A stretch of 64,000 nt of DNA from Miltoncostaea sp963770865 (GTDB lineage Bacteria > Actinomycetota > Thermoleophilia > Miltoncostaeales > Miltoncostaeaceae): positions 248,001-312,000 of the forward strand of contig CAVYRD010000001.1 in the NCBI GenBank assembly GCA_963770865.1. The letters run 5' to 3'. A program made the translations under genes and the position numbers. The notes under the pieces were generated by a model. That model made no database searches. It was not told the origin of the DNA and worked only from the letters and a program-made list of their open reading frames with translations. Numbering within the stretch: position 1 is the first letter of the stretch; each line of letters opens with the position of its first letter. Below, piece by piece: positions 16,028 through 24,013 of the stretch.

Positions 16028-17422
16028 GTGAATGCGAGGGGACACTCTCCGAATGCCAAGGAACGGTCGGAGGTGCGCAAGGTGGCCGAATCGCGGCAGC
16101 ATCGCGAGCGCAGTGCGCGGATCGCCCTGACGCCCGATGGTGTGTCGGCGACGCTCGATGAGCTCCGGCGGGTGGTCGAGCGACGGGAGGATTCGGGTTT
16201 GGCCGCGATCCTCGGCGCCGCCGAGACGGTGGCCGCCCGTTGGCTTGCACAGCGCGCCCGAGTCGAGGAGCACCGCAGAGCCCTCGAGTGGGCGCTGCGC
16301 GACGAGCGCGGCGCGGCGGCACAGGTCAACCTCGTGCTTCGGGCGCTCGCGAAGCTCTCCGCGGCGCAGGCCGGGCCCGAGGCCACGCCGGCGCCGGGCG
16401 CCGTGCGGGAGGGCTGGCTGCAGCGGCTGCATCGCCCCGGCCGTGCGTCGCGGCCCCCGGATCCGTCCGGCGATGGCCGACCGACGGCCGCGTTGGCACT
16501 GATGGCGGCTCACGGCCACGGCGATGAGCCTTCTCGGATCGGGCGCGAGACCGTGCCACCGGACGGTGAGCCGGCATTGATCCCGGGCGAGGCGACCGCT
16601 GAGGGCTTGCCGGCCGCGGAAGGGGCCGTGGAGGACGTCGCGCCGCGCGAGCGCGACCCCGGGGCACCGGTGGACGTGGTCGTCCACCTGCTCGGCGACT
16701 TCCGGCTACAGGTGGGTGACCGTCCACTCGAGGAGTGGCAGGGCGCCAAGAGCCAGCGGGTGATCCGTTATCTCATGGCCCACCCGCGGCAGCCGGTGCC
16801 GACGGACGTCCTCGTGGACACGTTCTGGCCCGAGACTCCCGCGGAGGCCGGACGGCACAACCTCCACCAGGCCGTCTACATGATCCGCAAGACGGTGCGC
16901 GACCACGCCGCCGAGCTCCAATTGATCATCCACGACAACGACGCCTACGCCGTCAACACGGAGCTCGAGGTCTGGTGCGACACCGAGGAGTTCGAGGCCG
17001 AGATCGCGGCCGCGCGAGCCGCCGAGCGCTCGGGCTCGCCCGAGCGGGCGCTCGAGGCCTACGCCGCCGCCGAGCGGCTGTACGCCGGCGACTTCCTGCA
17101 GGACAGCCCGTACGAGGAGTGGGCCCTGGCCGAGCGCGGCCGGCTGCGGTTGCTGTACACGGAGGCCGCGAACCACTTCGGCGACCTGCTGCTGGACCGC
17201 GGGGCCGTCGAGAAGGCGTTGCAGCTGAGCCAGCGGCTAATCAGCCGCGACCCGTGCGACGAGGACGCCCACCGGCGGGCGATGCGCTGCTTCGCGGCGA
17301 CGGGACGCCGCACGCTCGTCGTGCGCCAGTACCGCACGTGCGTCGATACGTTGGCCCGCGTCCTCGCGCTCGGCCCGTCACGCGAGACGACCCAACTCTA
17401 CGCCTCGCTGATCGCCGATTGA
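16028..17422 (+). CDS. BTAD-domain transcriptional regulator (SARP/AfsR-like)
   Basis: The 464-aa protein carries an OmpR-type winged helix (about residues 222-305: VHLLGDFRLQVGDRPL, GAKSQRVIRYLMAHP, VDTFWPETPAEAGRHNLHQA) followed by a bacterial transcriptional activation (BTAD) TPR-like domain (residues about 315-464: EEFEAEIAAARAAERSG, YAGDFLQDSPYEEWALAERGRL). The N-terminal 220 residues are helical and then disordered. It is probably an activator. It diverges from the protease cluster with 240 bp between, so control of that cluster is likely. Start GTG 16028; a later GTG near 16080 is possible. Confidence 0.82.
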   Translation: MNARGHSPNAKERSEVRKVAESRQHRERSARIALTPDGVSATLDELRRVVERREDSGLAAILGAAETVAARWLAQRARVEEHRRALEWALRDERGAAAQVNLVLRALAKLSAAQAGPEATPAPGAVREGWLQRLHRPGRASRPPDPSGDGRPTAALALMAAHGHGDEPSRIGRETVPPDGEPALIPGEATAEGLPAAEGAVEDVAPRERDPGAPVDVVVHLLGDFRLQVGDRPLEEWQGAKSQRVIRYLMAHPRQPVPTDVLVDTFWPETPAEAGRHNLHQAVYMIRKTVRDHAAELQLIIHDNDAYAVNTELEVWCDTEEFEAEIAAARAAERSGSPERALEAYAAAERLYAGDFLQDSPYEEWALAERGRLRLLYTEAANHFGDLLLDRGAVEKALQLSQRLISRDPCDEDAHRRAMRCFAATGRRTLVVRQYRTCVDTLARVLALGPSRETTQLYASLIAD

Positions 17423-18072
17423 TGTCGAGCCCCCGTGGAAGCGCCGGGGTGCCGACGTCGCCCTGGCGGCGGCGGTCGTCGCTGACCACGCGGGCGAAGT
17501 GGGTGTCGGCCGGGCCGACGCTCGTTGGCTCACGAACCGCGGTTGGGCGATGGCCGATCCGCGGATGCACGGATGGCGACCGCTGAGAGCCAGGCGACGG
17601 CCGCGGTCCAAGACCACCAAGGTGGGGAGTCATGAAGGGCCTGACCATGACTCGTTGGACGAAGCCACGGGCGGGCAAGGGAGCCCGCGGGCGGCTTCGG
17701 CGGGCCACCCGCTTACCCGCTTTATTACCCGCCGGATCGTGGGCGAAGCGCTTTGGAGCCCGGGCCGGCCGAAGCACCGTGGCACTTCGTGAACTTCTTC
17801 GCCGGTCGGTCGCGGATGCGGTTGCTGCGCGCCCGCTCTGGAGCTTCCCCATCGCTGCCGTCACAGAGGGCGGCACGGCGACCATCTGGTGATCCTTCAC
17901 GTGGAGCCGGAACGCGGCGTTCTGGGCGCGCGAGCCCCGGTCGTTCCTCGGGGGGCTCCGACGCCGGCCAGCGCGCCCTCCTGTAACGCTGGCCGGCGCC
18001 GGAGGGCCGCACGGGCCGGACTGAGGACGGCGCCTGGCTGGCTGGAGTTCAACCGAGCCTCTGCGCTCCGCT
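17423..18072. other. Non-coding region with a decayed family-II site
   Basis: No supported gene. Around 17687-17733 the words GGAGCCCG, CGGCGGGCC and the paired TTACCCGC repeats occur in the same order as in the right flank of fragment E (12748-12798), but the tRNA part itself is missing. It may be an eroded copy of the same element end. Confidence 0.4.
17712..17733. repeat. Paired TTACCCGC repeat, 12-bp phase (site 3)
   Basis: CTTACCCGC at 17712 and ATTACCCGCC at 17724 keep the same phase as the pairs at 12593 and 20671. Confidence 0.5.
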
Positions 18073-18477
18073 TCAGCCTAGTGGCACCTGTAGCCAGCTG
18101 AGCCAATCTCCGTGGTGCCACACCTCGGTGGCACGGCCGTTCTCGAACCGGGCGACGATAGTGCCGGTCGCTTCGCTGCGCTTTCCGGTCGGCCGCACCG
18201 GGACCACGGGCGACTCACCGGAGAACGTGGCGCCGCAATGCCACAGCCAGACGACGCGGTCTCCGTCGGAAATCGTGTCATCGAGCGTGACGGTGAAGTC
18301 CGGGAACGCCTCCCGGAACCCGCTGATGAACTGGACGAGGCCGTCCCTGTCGAAGTCGCCGACCGGAGGCATGTGGTAGCTGACGTCGGGCGCGAGGCGC
18401 TCCTCGAGCCCGCCGACCTCGCCGCTCATCCAGGCCGCGCCGATGTCACTCCACACCGCGTTCGTGTCGAGAGCCAC
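18073..18477 (-). CDS. SnoaL-like / NTF2-fold protein
   Basis: This 134-aa protein has the SnoaL-like ester-cyclase pattern: MALDTNAVWSDIGAAWMSGE, LAPDVSYHMPPVGDFDRDGL, ISGFREAFPDFTVTLDDTISDGDRVV and ENGRATEVWHHGD. The fold forms a hydrophobic pocket used by isomerases, cyclases or hydratases. The substrate is unknown. Start ATG 18477. Confidence 0.78.
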   Translation of the reverse strand: MALDTNAVWSDIGAAWMSGEVGGLEERLAPDVSYHMPPVGDFDRDGLVQFISGFREAFPDFTVTLDDTISDGDRVVWLWHCGATFSGESPVVPVRPTGKRSEATGTIVARFENGRATEVWHHGDWLSWLQVPLG

Positions 18478-18845
18478 GCCTTCCCCCTTCGATCCGAGTC
18501 ACGGCCCCGCGGTGAGACGAGCGCGCGCCGGAGATCGACGAGAGGCGTGGCATCGCGTCCGCCCCGAACCGCCGTCGCAGAGGTCGTTGGTTCGATGCGC
18601 AGCACCCGAGCCCGCGCGGCTCTTCACTGCGACCGTCGTCTCGGGGCGCGGGTCCATGACCATCGGACGTTGATGACCCCGGCCCGCAAGGTCGGCGTCT
18701 TGCCGCTCCAGGCCCGTGAGCTCTGTCCCTCTCCAGTCCGCCGAGCGTCGCCGCACCCAGAGGGCCCGTCTTCCTGGCACTGCCCCGAGCAGCTTCCGTT
18801 GTCCCCGGGTTGCCACACGCCCGATGCACACGCCATGCTCGGGTC
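18478..18845. other. Non-coding stretch between divergent genes
   Basis: Lies between the SnoaL-like and nitroreductase-like genes, which diverge. Both promoters should be here, but no convincing hexamer pair or operator was recognised. Confidence 0.35.
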
Positions 18846-19322
18846 GTGCCCGCGGCGCAACCGTCCCCGAGGCTCCCTCCACGCTGGTTCATCCGCTCGT
18901 TCTGGGTCGGTCACCGGGCGCTCTACTCGGTCACCCGCGGCCGGGTCGGCCTGCGGCGCGCGAGAGCGGACCGCTGGGGGATGCTCCGGCTCCGGACGAC
19001 CGGGCGCCGCTCGGGGGCGGAGCGAGTGGCGATCATCGCCTACCTGGAGGACGGTCCGAACCTGGTCCTCATGGCGATGAACGGCTGGGCGGAGCCAGCA
19101 CCCGCATGGTGGCTCAACCTGCAGGCACATCCGGACGCCATCGTGGATCTGCCCGGTGGGTCGGTCCGCGAGGTCACGGCCCGTGAGGCGGAAGGGGACG
19201 AGCGGGCGCGCCTTTGGGCGAGGTGGAAGGACGTTGAGAAGGGGGACCTCGACGCCTACGCCACGCGGAGGACCAGCACCCCCCTCATCGTCCTGGAGCC
19301 CCGGCCGGGGCACGGGGCGTGA
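18846..19322 (+). CDS. Deazaflavin (F420)-dependent nitroreductase family protein
   Basis: The 158-aa protein has the DDN-type pattern: RWFIRSFWVGHRALYSVTRGRVG, then MLRLRTTGRRSGAERVAIIAYLEDG and AWWLNLQAHPDAIVDL. The split-barrel DDN family uses F420H2, a cofactor typical of Actinobacteria, to reduce quinones or nitro compounds. GTG 18846 was preferred; the frame also allows an earlier start at 18810. It lies in the E-F cargo interval. Confidence 0.75.
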   Translation: MPAAQPSPRLPPRWFIRSFWVGHRALYSVTRGRVGLRRARADRWGMLRLRTTGRRSGAERVAIIAYLEDGPNLVLMAMNGWAEPAPAWWLNLQAHPDAIVDLPGGSVREVTAREAEGDERARLWARWKDVEKGDLDAYATRRTSTPLIVLEPRPGHGA

Positions 19323-19836
19323 AGCGGCATCCTCCGGGCCCGGCTGGGCGCGTCGGCGCCCGCATGCGAATCGGCATCACCCCGGCCGGGCCGCGCACCT
19401 TTCCTTCGCGACGGCTAGGGACCGCCGTTGCAGGCGAGGGGTGACGCGCAGTTGCCTGGTCGAGCGACGGACCTCCACCCGGCGGCGGTGACGGTCGCGT
19501 TCCCGGATGGCGCCTGGCGGGACATCCCGGAGGCGGGGGCGGGCGCCACCGTATCGGGCCTAGCGGGATTGAAGTTGAACCTGAACCCCGGGGCCTGGAT
19601 CGGCGCGGAACCCGCCTGAGCACCACCGAGGAGGACGTGGTCTCGCTCGCGGTCGCAACCGGTTGAGGGTGACCCAAGCCTCAGCGCGTAACCGGTGAGA
19701 ACATCAGCACCGAGCTCACGCTCATTCGCCCTGCTCGATGCCTTCACCCCAGCCGTTGAGGTGTTTCGCAGGCGGGGCTCCACGAGCCCTATGGTCCTCG
19801 GGACGAGTCCAAGCAGGCCCAAGGTCAGGAGACCAA
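19323..19836. other. Non-coding or decayed stretch
   Basis: About 510 bp with no well-supported gene. A 63-codon frame (19428-19619) ending GLAGLKLNLNPGAWIGAEPA has protein-like composition but no start signal or known relative, so it is not called. Confidence 0.35.
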
Positions 19837-20100
19837 ATGCCCACCGTGATCGCCACCCACGAGGTCAAGGACACCGCACACTGGCTGTCTTCGCCTAGGC
19901 GCGCGGAGGTCTTCGCCACGATCGGGGTGACGAACATCCGCACGTTCGTCAATCCCCAGAACCGCAACAGCGTCGGCCTGATCATGGACGTCCCGGACCT
20001 GGACGCCATGATGGCGATGCTGCAGTCGGACGAGGGCAAGGCCGCGGAGGAGTACGACGGCGTCCTCGCCGAGACCATCGCGATCTTCATCGAGGAGTAG
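19837..20100 (+). CDS. Small alpha/beta protein (dimeric ferredoxin-like, family uncertain)
   Basis: The 87-aa product MPTVIATHEVKDTAHWLSSP... continues VFATIGVTNIRTFV, SVGLIMDVPDLDAMMAMLQS and ETIAIFIEE. The beta-alpha-beta pattern resembles small ferredoxin-like proteins of the antibiotic-monooxygenase or DUF3764 type. AGGAGA five bases before ATG 19837 fixes the start; the longer frame to 19738 is not needed. Function is unknown. Confidence 0.6.
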   Translation: MPTVIATHEVKDTAHWLSSPRRAEVFATIGVTNIRTFVNPQNRNSVGLIMDVPDLDAMMAMLQSDEGKAAEEYDGVLAETIAIFIEE

Positions 20101-20168
20101 GCCTGGCCTCGCCTGCGGGCACCCGAATCTGAGGAGGGACGCACCGAGCGCCCCTCCTCAGGGGTCAG

Positions 20169-20199
20169 CGGAGAGGGAGGGATTCGAACCCTTGGCCCC
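20169..20199 (-). repeat. tRNA-Ser-like 3' end fragment
   Basis: The reverse complement reads GGGTTCGAATCCC, a T arm, followed by CTCTCC and discriminator G, as in bacterial tRNA-Ser. Nothing upstream forms the rest of a tRNA. It lies 40-70 bp from tRNA-Met fragment F and looks like the remnant of another tRNA-borne attachment site. Confidence 0.55.
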
Positions 20200-20239
20200 T
20201 CTGTCGTCTGTGAACATGAGGGGTTCGTACAGCGCACCC

Positions 20240-20345
20240 CCAGGTAGAGGTACGGCTCGAACCGCTGGCCCAGGGAGCATGAGCGGCGCATTCTGACCTG
20301 GAATCGCGTCGAGACGGGGCTTAGAGGAGCCGAGGGACTCCGGCG
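20240..20345 (-). repeat. tRNA-Met(CAU) 3'-half fragment, copy F (family II, diverged)
   Basis: The T-arm region is diverged (GGCTCGAACCGCTGGCCCAGG), but the core then reads GGGAGCATGAGCGGCG and continues into TTCTGACCTGGAATCGCGTCG, matching the family-II flank of copy E almost base for base for 40 bp. The most eroded tRNA part combined with a well-kept flank shows the flank belongs to the element. Confidence 0.7.
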
Positions 20346-20458
20346 GGCCACCTAACCACGGACGGACGGAGCTCGCCGGAGTCCGGAACGGCCTCGACGG
20401 CGAACCCCACTCACCCCCTATTTTCCCGCCCGCCATAACGGATGAGGACTACCTCGCC

Positions 20459-20668
20459 ATGACCGACGAGGAGTGGGACATCTGGGTCCGGGGTCTGATC
20501 GGGCTGGGCACGGCCCTGCGGGACGATTCGTTCGGGCGCGCGAAGATCGACCAGGCTCTCCACCACGTTGACCCCAGCCACGCCGACGGCTCAGAGATGC
20601 TGGCGAGCGCGAAGAAGATGTCCCAGATGCTCGAGGGTCTGCGGCGGGACTACGAGCTGAGCGCGTAG
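20459..20668 (+). CDS. Small hypothetical protein between fragments F and G
   Basis: The 69-aa, mostly helical, charged product (MTDEEWDIWVRGLIGLG, SEMLASAKKMSQMLEGLRRDYELSA) is not recognised. It is the only candidate gene in the 0.5-kb interval next to the intact tRNA, so it would be the cargo of the most recent insertion. No strong ribosome-binding site is visible. Confidence 0.45.
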   Translation: MTDEEWDIWVRGLIGLGTALRDDSFGRAKIDQALHHVDPSHADGSEMLASAKKMSQMLEGLRRDYELSA

Positions 20669-20670
20669 TC

Positions 20671-20692
20671 CTTACCCGCGGGCTTACCCGCC
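20671..20692. repeat. Paired CTTACCCGC(C) repeat, 12-bp phase (site 4)
   Basis: CTTACCCGC at 20671 and CTTACCCGCC at 20683, about 50 bp outside the 3' end of the intact tRNA, as in front of fragment E. Confidence 0.6.
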
Positions 20693-20740
20693 GGGGCACG
20701 GACGCCCCGGCTGGAGGCCCAGATGCCCGTCACGAAAAGA

Positions 20741-20814
20741 TGGGCGCGGCAGGACTCGAACCTGCGACCCAGGGATTATGAGTCCCCTGCTCTGACCAGC
20801 TGAGCTACGCGCCC
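20741..20814 (-). tRNA. tRNA with anticodon CAU (tRNA-Met type)
   Basis: The 74-nt cloverleaf has acceptor GGGCGCG/CGCGCCC, D stem GCTC/GAGC, anticodon stem GGGGA/TCCCT with loop CTCATAA (anticodon complement at 20778-20780), and T stem GCAGG/CCTGC with loop TTCGAGT. The discriminator is A and no CCA is encoded. CAU could be elongator Met or lysidine-modified Ile2; the body resembles elongator Met. It is the intact member of a family with six truncated copies to its left and is the presumed integration target. Confidence 0.92.
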
Positions 20815-20824
20815 CGAAACCCTT

Positions 20825-20850
20825 CAGAACCGCACCGCGAAGCGGTTCTG
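20825..20850. terminator. Perfect 9-bp hairpin upstream of the tRNA
   Basis: CAGAACCGC-8 nt-GCGGTTCTG. It has no T run on either side, so it could be a terminator, a processing hairpin or a protein site. It lies just 5' of the tRNA gene (minus strand). Confidence 0.4.
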
Positions 20851-21161
20851 CCTACAGCGTGCCGCCCCCAAGGCATCGGCGGGGGCATCAAAGGGGCATG
20901 CCCCGCCGCGAATGAACACCGTCCGTTCCAGCGGAGGCATGATCCCACATGCCCCGCTATCCCGCGGCCCCTGGCGCGTTCCGTCTCGGGTCGAACCGCG
21001 CGCAGCCCCGATAGCCGGACGGTCCGTGGATGGGCATGGGGGAAGGTGTTCGCCAGACGAAACCTCGCGAGTGGATCGTGTGCGGCAGACCTCCAATCGA
21101 GTTCGGCGCGCTCCCGCGGGCCGTGGCGAGTTCGAGGGGCCTGGCTCTCTGAGCCGCGGAG
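20851..21161. other. Non-coding stretch
   Basis: No supported gene between the tRNA region and the gene interrupted by the IS3 element. Confidence 0.35.
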
Positions 21162-21398
21162 GTGACACGATGGTCGGATGCGGGGCGAGGATTGACCTTT
21201 GTGCGGCGCCGGTTGGGGCCGGAGGGCCCGGCCGTCCTGCGGGCCGAGCTTGAGTTCGCGTGGAAGCCGCTCGCCGGGCTGCTCGCTCGGCCGATATCGA
21301 GCACGGGTCGGCCTGGGCTTGTGCCAGGCAAGCGAGCACCCGACTTTGAAATCGGCACGCTCGACTATCCAAACTGGGACTGGTGCGAGCCCATGGAG
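21162..21398 (+). pseudogene. 5' part of a gene interrupted by the IS3-family element (unknown function)
   Basis: The open frame (GPEGPAVLRAELEFAWKPLAGLLA, APDFEIGTLDYPNWDWCEPME) runs straight into the IS3 terminal repeat. A plus-strand frame without a start resumes on the far side at 28141. They may be two halves of one gene, but no family is recognised, so this is tentative. Confidence 0.3.
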
Positions 21399-21432
21399 TT
21401 GGAGTTGACCCGCTTCCGTTGACACCTGGTCG

Positions 21433-21720
21433 CTAGGCCGGGATGGCCTCCTGCAGGTGCTGCTTCTCGTAGTCGGCTGGGCTGAGGTAGCCGAGGCCGG
21501 AGTGCCTGCGGCGGGTGTTGTAGAAGCACTCGATGTACCAGAACAGGCGCATCCGGGCAGCCTCGCGGGTGGCGAACCGCTCGCGCCGCAGAAGCTCCTT
21601 CTCCAGGCTGGCGAAGAAGGTCTCGGCCAGGGCGTTGTCCCAGGGATCGCCGATCGACCCCATCGACAGGTCGATCCCCGAGCTCATGGCGTAGGTGCCG
21701 TAGGCCAGGCTCGTGTACTG
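21433..21720 (-). pseudogene. IS3-family transposase OrfB, 3' part
   Basis: Encodes YTSLAYGTYAMSSGIDLSMG, then DNALAETFFASLEKELL with the catalytic Glu of the DDE triad, and RRRHSGLGYLSPADYE. It continues the reading frame broken at HSDHGSQ (23173), where the IS30 element sits. It is inactive as it stands. Confidence 0.85.
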
Positions 21721-23169
21721 CCCGGGTTCAAGGGGTCGTCGCAACACCGCCTTGCTGAACTGAGAGTAGGTGATCGTTGAATGCCTCGGCGGGGGTCTTC
21801 CAGCCGAGCGTCTTGCGAGGCCGGCCGTTGAGGGTCGCCGCGACCGCGACGAGCTCATCGGGGCTGTGCCGGCTCAGGTCGGTGCCGCGTGGGAAGTACT
21901 GGCGCAGCAGGCCGTTGGTGTTCTCGTTGGTGCCCCGCTGCCAGGGGCTGTGGGGATCGCAGAAGTAGATCGCCACTCCGGCGTTGACGCGCAGCCGGGC
22001 GTGCTGGGCCATCTCGGCCCCCTGGTCCCAGGTGAGCGATCGGCGCAGCTCATCGGGCAACGATGTGATCGCCGAGGCGATCGCATCGCGCACGGCCTCG
22101 GCGCCGTGGCCCGCCAGGGCCGGCCCGTTCTTGACCCGCGGTTCCTGCCCGTGCCCTTCCATGGGCGGCAGGTGCAGCAGCATCGTGAAGCGGGTGCTGC
22201 GCTCCACCAGCGTCCCGATCGCCGAGCTGGCGAAGCCCGAGGATCAGATCGCCCTCCCAGTGTCCGGGCACGGCGCGGTCCTCGGCCTCGGCGGGCCGCT
22301 CGCTGATCATGACCTCGGGGCTGACGAACTTCTTGCCGCGCCCGCGGGTGCGTGCCCGTGGAACACGCAGCGCCCGCCCGGTGCGCAGGCACGCGACCAG
22401 TTCGCGGGCAAGGGCGCCGCGGCCCTGGACATAGAGCGCCTGGTAGATGGCCTCGTGGGAGATCCGCATCGACTCATCATCGGGGAAGTCGACCCGGAGT
22501 CGTTGGCGATCTGCTCCGGGCTCCACGCTCTCGCCCAGCGTCGATCCTTGCGCCGTCCGTGGCGGCGACCGATCCAGGGCACATCGGGCCCCGGAACCGG
22601 GAGCGCCCGCGCGCTCATCACCAAGCCGGCGAGTCGCTCTTGCACGTAGGCGCGCAGGCGGTCGTTGGCGGCGAGCTTGGCGAGCTTGGGGCGCCGGGCG
22701 GCCCGCTCGGCCTTCCACTGGGCGATCGAGGCCCGGTACTCGAGCCTGCCGCTACGGGTCGCGGCGTTGCGGCGCAGCTCGCGGGAGATCGTCGAGGGCG
22801 CGCGATCCAGCCAGCGGGCGATCTCGCGCACCCCGCAGCCGACGGCGCTCATGATCGCGATCTCCTCGCGCTCGGCAAACGACAGGTAGCGCCCCGAGGG
22901 CGGCGCGAGACCGATTGGCGACATGCCGCCACCCTCGCGAAACCACCGCGTGCCGACGGGCGCCGAGACCTCGCAGGCGAGCGCGGCATCCTCGCTGGAG
23001 AGCCCTCTCGCGATCCCGGCCCAGAACCGGCGTTGGATCTCACGCCTTGGCGGCGGCCGCCCCGGCGAGCGCATCGGCGCCCGGCCGGTCTGTGCCGATG
23101 CCCATCCCTGCGGGCGTCCCATGCGACACCTCCACGCTCGAGGTGTTGCGACGACCACTTGAATCCACC
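21721..23169 (-). mobile_element. IS30-family element inserted in IS3 orfB
   Basis: Ends share the inverted repeat CAAGNGGTCGTCGCAACACC, ending near 21748 and starting at 23142. A 3-bp CTG occurs on both sides (21718-21720 and 23170-23172), matching the 2-3 bp duplications of IS30 elements. Removing it rejoins orfB precisely (GSQ-YTS). Size 1449 bp. Confidence 0.8.
21728..23074 (-). pseudogene. IS30-family transposase, two frameshifts
   Basis: The N-terminal helix-turn-helix part (SFAEREEIAIMSAVGCGVREIARWLDRAPSTISRELRRN) is in one frame. The middle (SHEAIYQALYVQGRGALAREL, GHWEGDLILG) is in a second. The C-terminal DDE part (LTWDQGAEMAQH, DPHSPWQRGTNENTNGLLRQYFPRGTDL) returns to another frame. 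Changes fall near 22495 and 22240. The C-terminus GGVATTP is family-typical. As read it cannot be made, unless the indels are sequencing errors. Confidence 0.82.
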
Positions 23170-23766
23170 CTGGCTGCCGTGATCCGAATGGGCCACCACG
23201 CCGGCGCCGGCGCCGCGCTGGGCGACGGCCATCCCGAGCGCGTCGAGCACGAGCTCTGCGCGCAGGTCATCGCGCATCGACCAGCCGACGATCCGGCGCG
23301 AGAAGACGTCCTGAACGGCGGCCAGGAAGAGGAAGCCCTGGCCGGTCTGCACGTACTTGATGTCGCAGACCCACAGGCGGTTGGGCTCCGCCCGCGCGAA
23401 GGAGCGGTCGACCAGGTCCGGCGCCGAGGGGCGCGCCGGATCGCGGGTGGTCGTCCGTGGCCCGCCGTGGCGGCCGGCGCCGAAGATCCCGAGGTCGCGC
23501 ATCAGGCGGGCGACGCGCTTTCGGCCGACGCGGATCCCGTGGCCCAGGCGCAGCTCGGCGTGGACGCGCGGGGCGCCGTAGATGCCGAGCGTCTGATCGT
23601 GGATCTGGCCGATGCGCTGCGAGAGCTCGGCGTCGGCCATCGCGCGGGCGCTCGGCGGGCGAGCCCTCCAGGCGTAGTAGCCGCCGCGGGTCACCCCGAG
23701 GGTGCGGCACAGCAGGGAGACGGGGAACTGTGCGGCCTCCTCGGCGACGAACCGGAATCGCATCAC
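23170..23766 (-). pseudogene. IS3-family transposase OrfB, 5' part
   Basis: Begins MRFRFVAEEAAQFPVSLLCRTLGV and carries IYGAPRVHAEL, WVCDIKYVQTGQGFL (first catalytic Asp) and AHSDHGSQ (second Asp), then meets the IS30 insertion. Its start overlaps the orfA stop (TGATG at 23761-23765), the usual IS3 arrangement for frameshift or coupled expression. Confidence 0.85.
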
Positions 23767-23922
23767 GGTCGATCGCTCTCCCTGATGAAGAAAGCCGCGG
23801 CGCGCTTGAGGATCTCGCGCTCCTGGCGAAGCACCCGGTTCTCGCGCTCGAGCTCGCGCAGCCGCGCCCGCTCGTCGCTCGTCAGGACATCGGCGCGCTC
23901 ACCGCGGTCAGCCTCGTCCTAG
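23763..23922 (-). pseudogene. IS3-family OrfA, 3' part
   Basis: Encodes the leucine-zipper end of OrfA: LTSDERARLRELERENRVLRQ, EREILKRAAAFFIRESDRP. Its N-terminal half is at 27937-28073, on the other side of the 4-kb composite. A CTAG lies at the break on both sides. Confidence 0.8.
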
Positions 23923-24013
23923 ACCGTATGGAGCGCCGGGCTCGTGCCGGCGCCCCGCTCATGCGTGATCGTGGGTTGCCGCCGGAGCGTGCTCCGGCAG
24001 TAGAGCCACAGTC

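Noticed and set aside
9255..17422. A complete extracellular contractile injection system
   Set aside because: Only effector-like features are present; no sheath, tube, baseplate or AAA+ ATPase genes are in the window.
19428..19619. 63-codon gene ending LKLNLNPGAWIGAEP
   Set aside because: No ribosome-binding site, relative or context; left as unassigned sequence.
1180..20814. CRISPR array suggested by the recurring 40-bp tRNA-like repeats
   Set aside because: Spacing is kilobases, repeats are tRNA 3' halves, and no cas genes or regular spacers exist.
1180..20814. Integrase or excisionase gene in the tRNA island
   Set aside because: No frame shows the tyrosine-recombinase R-H-R-Y set or a serine-recombinase catalytic domain; the paired AGKxAGK coding tail alone is too little to call one.
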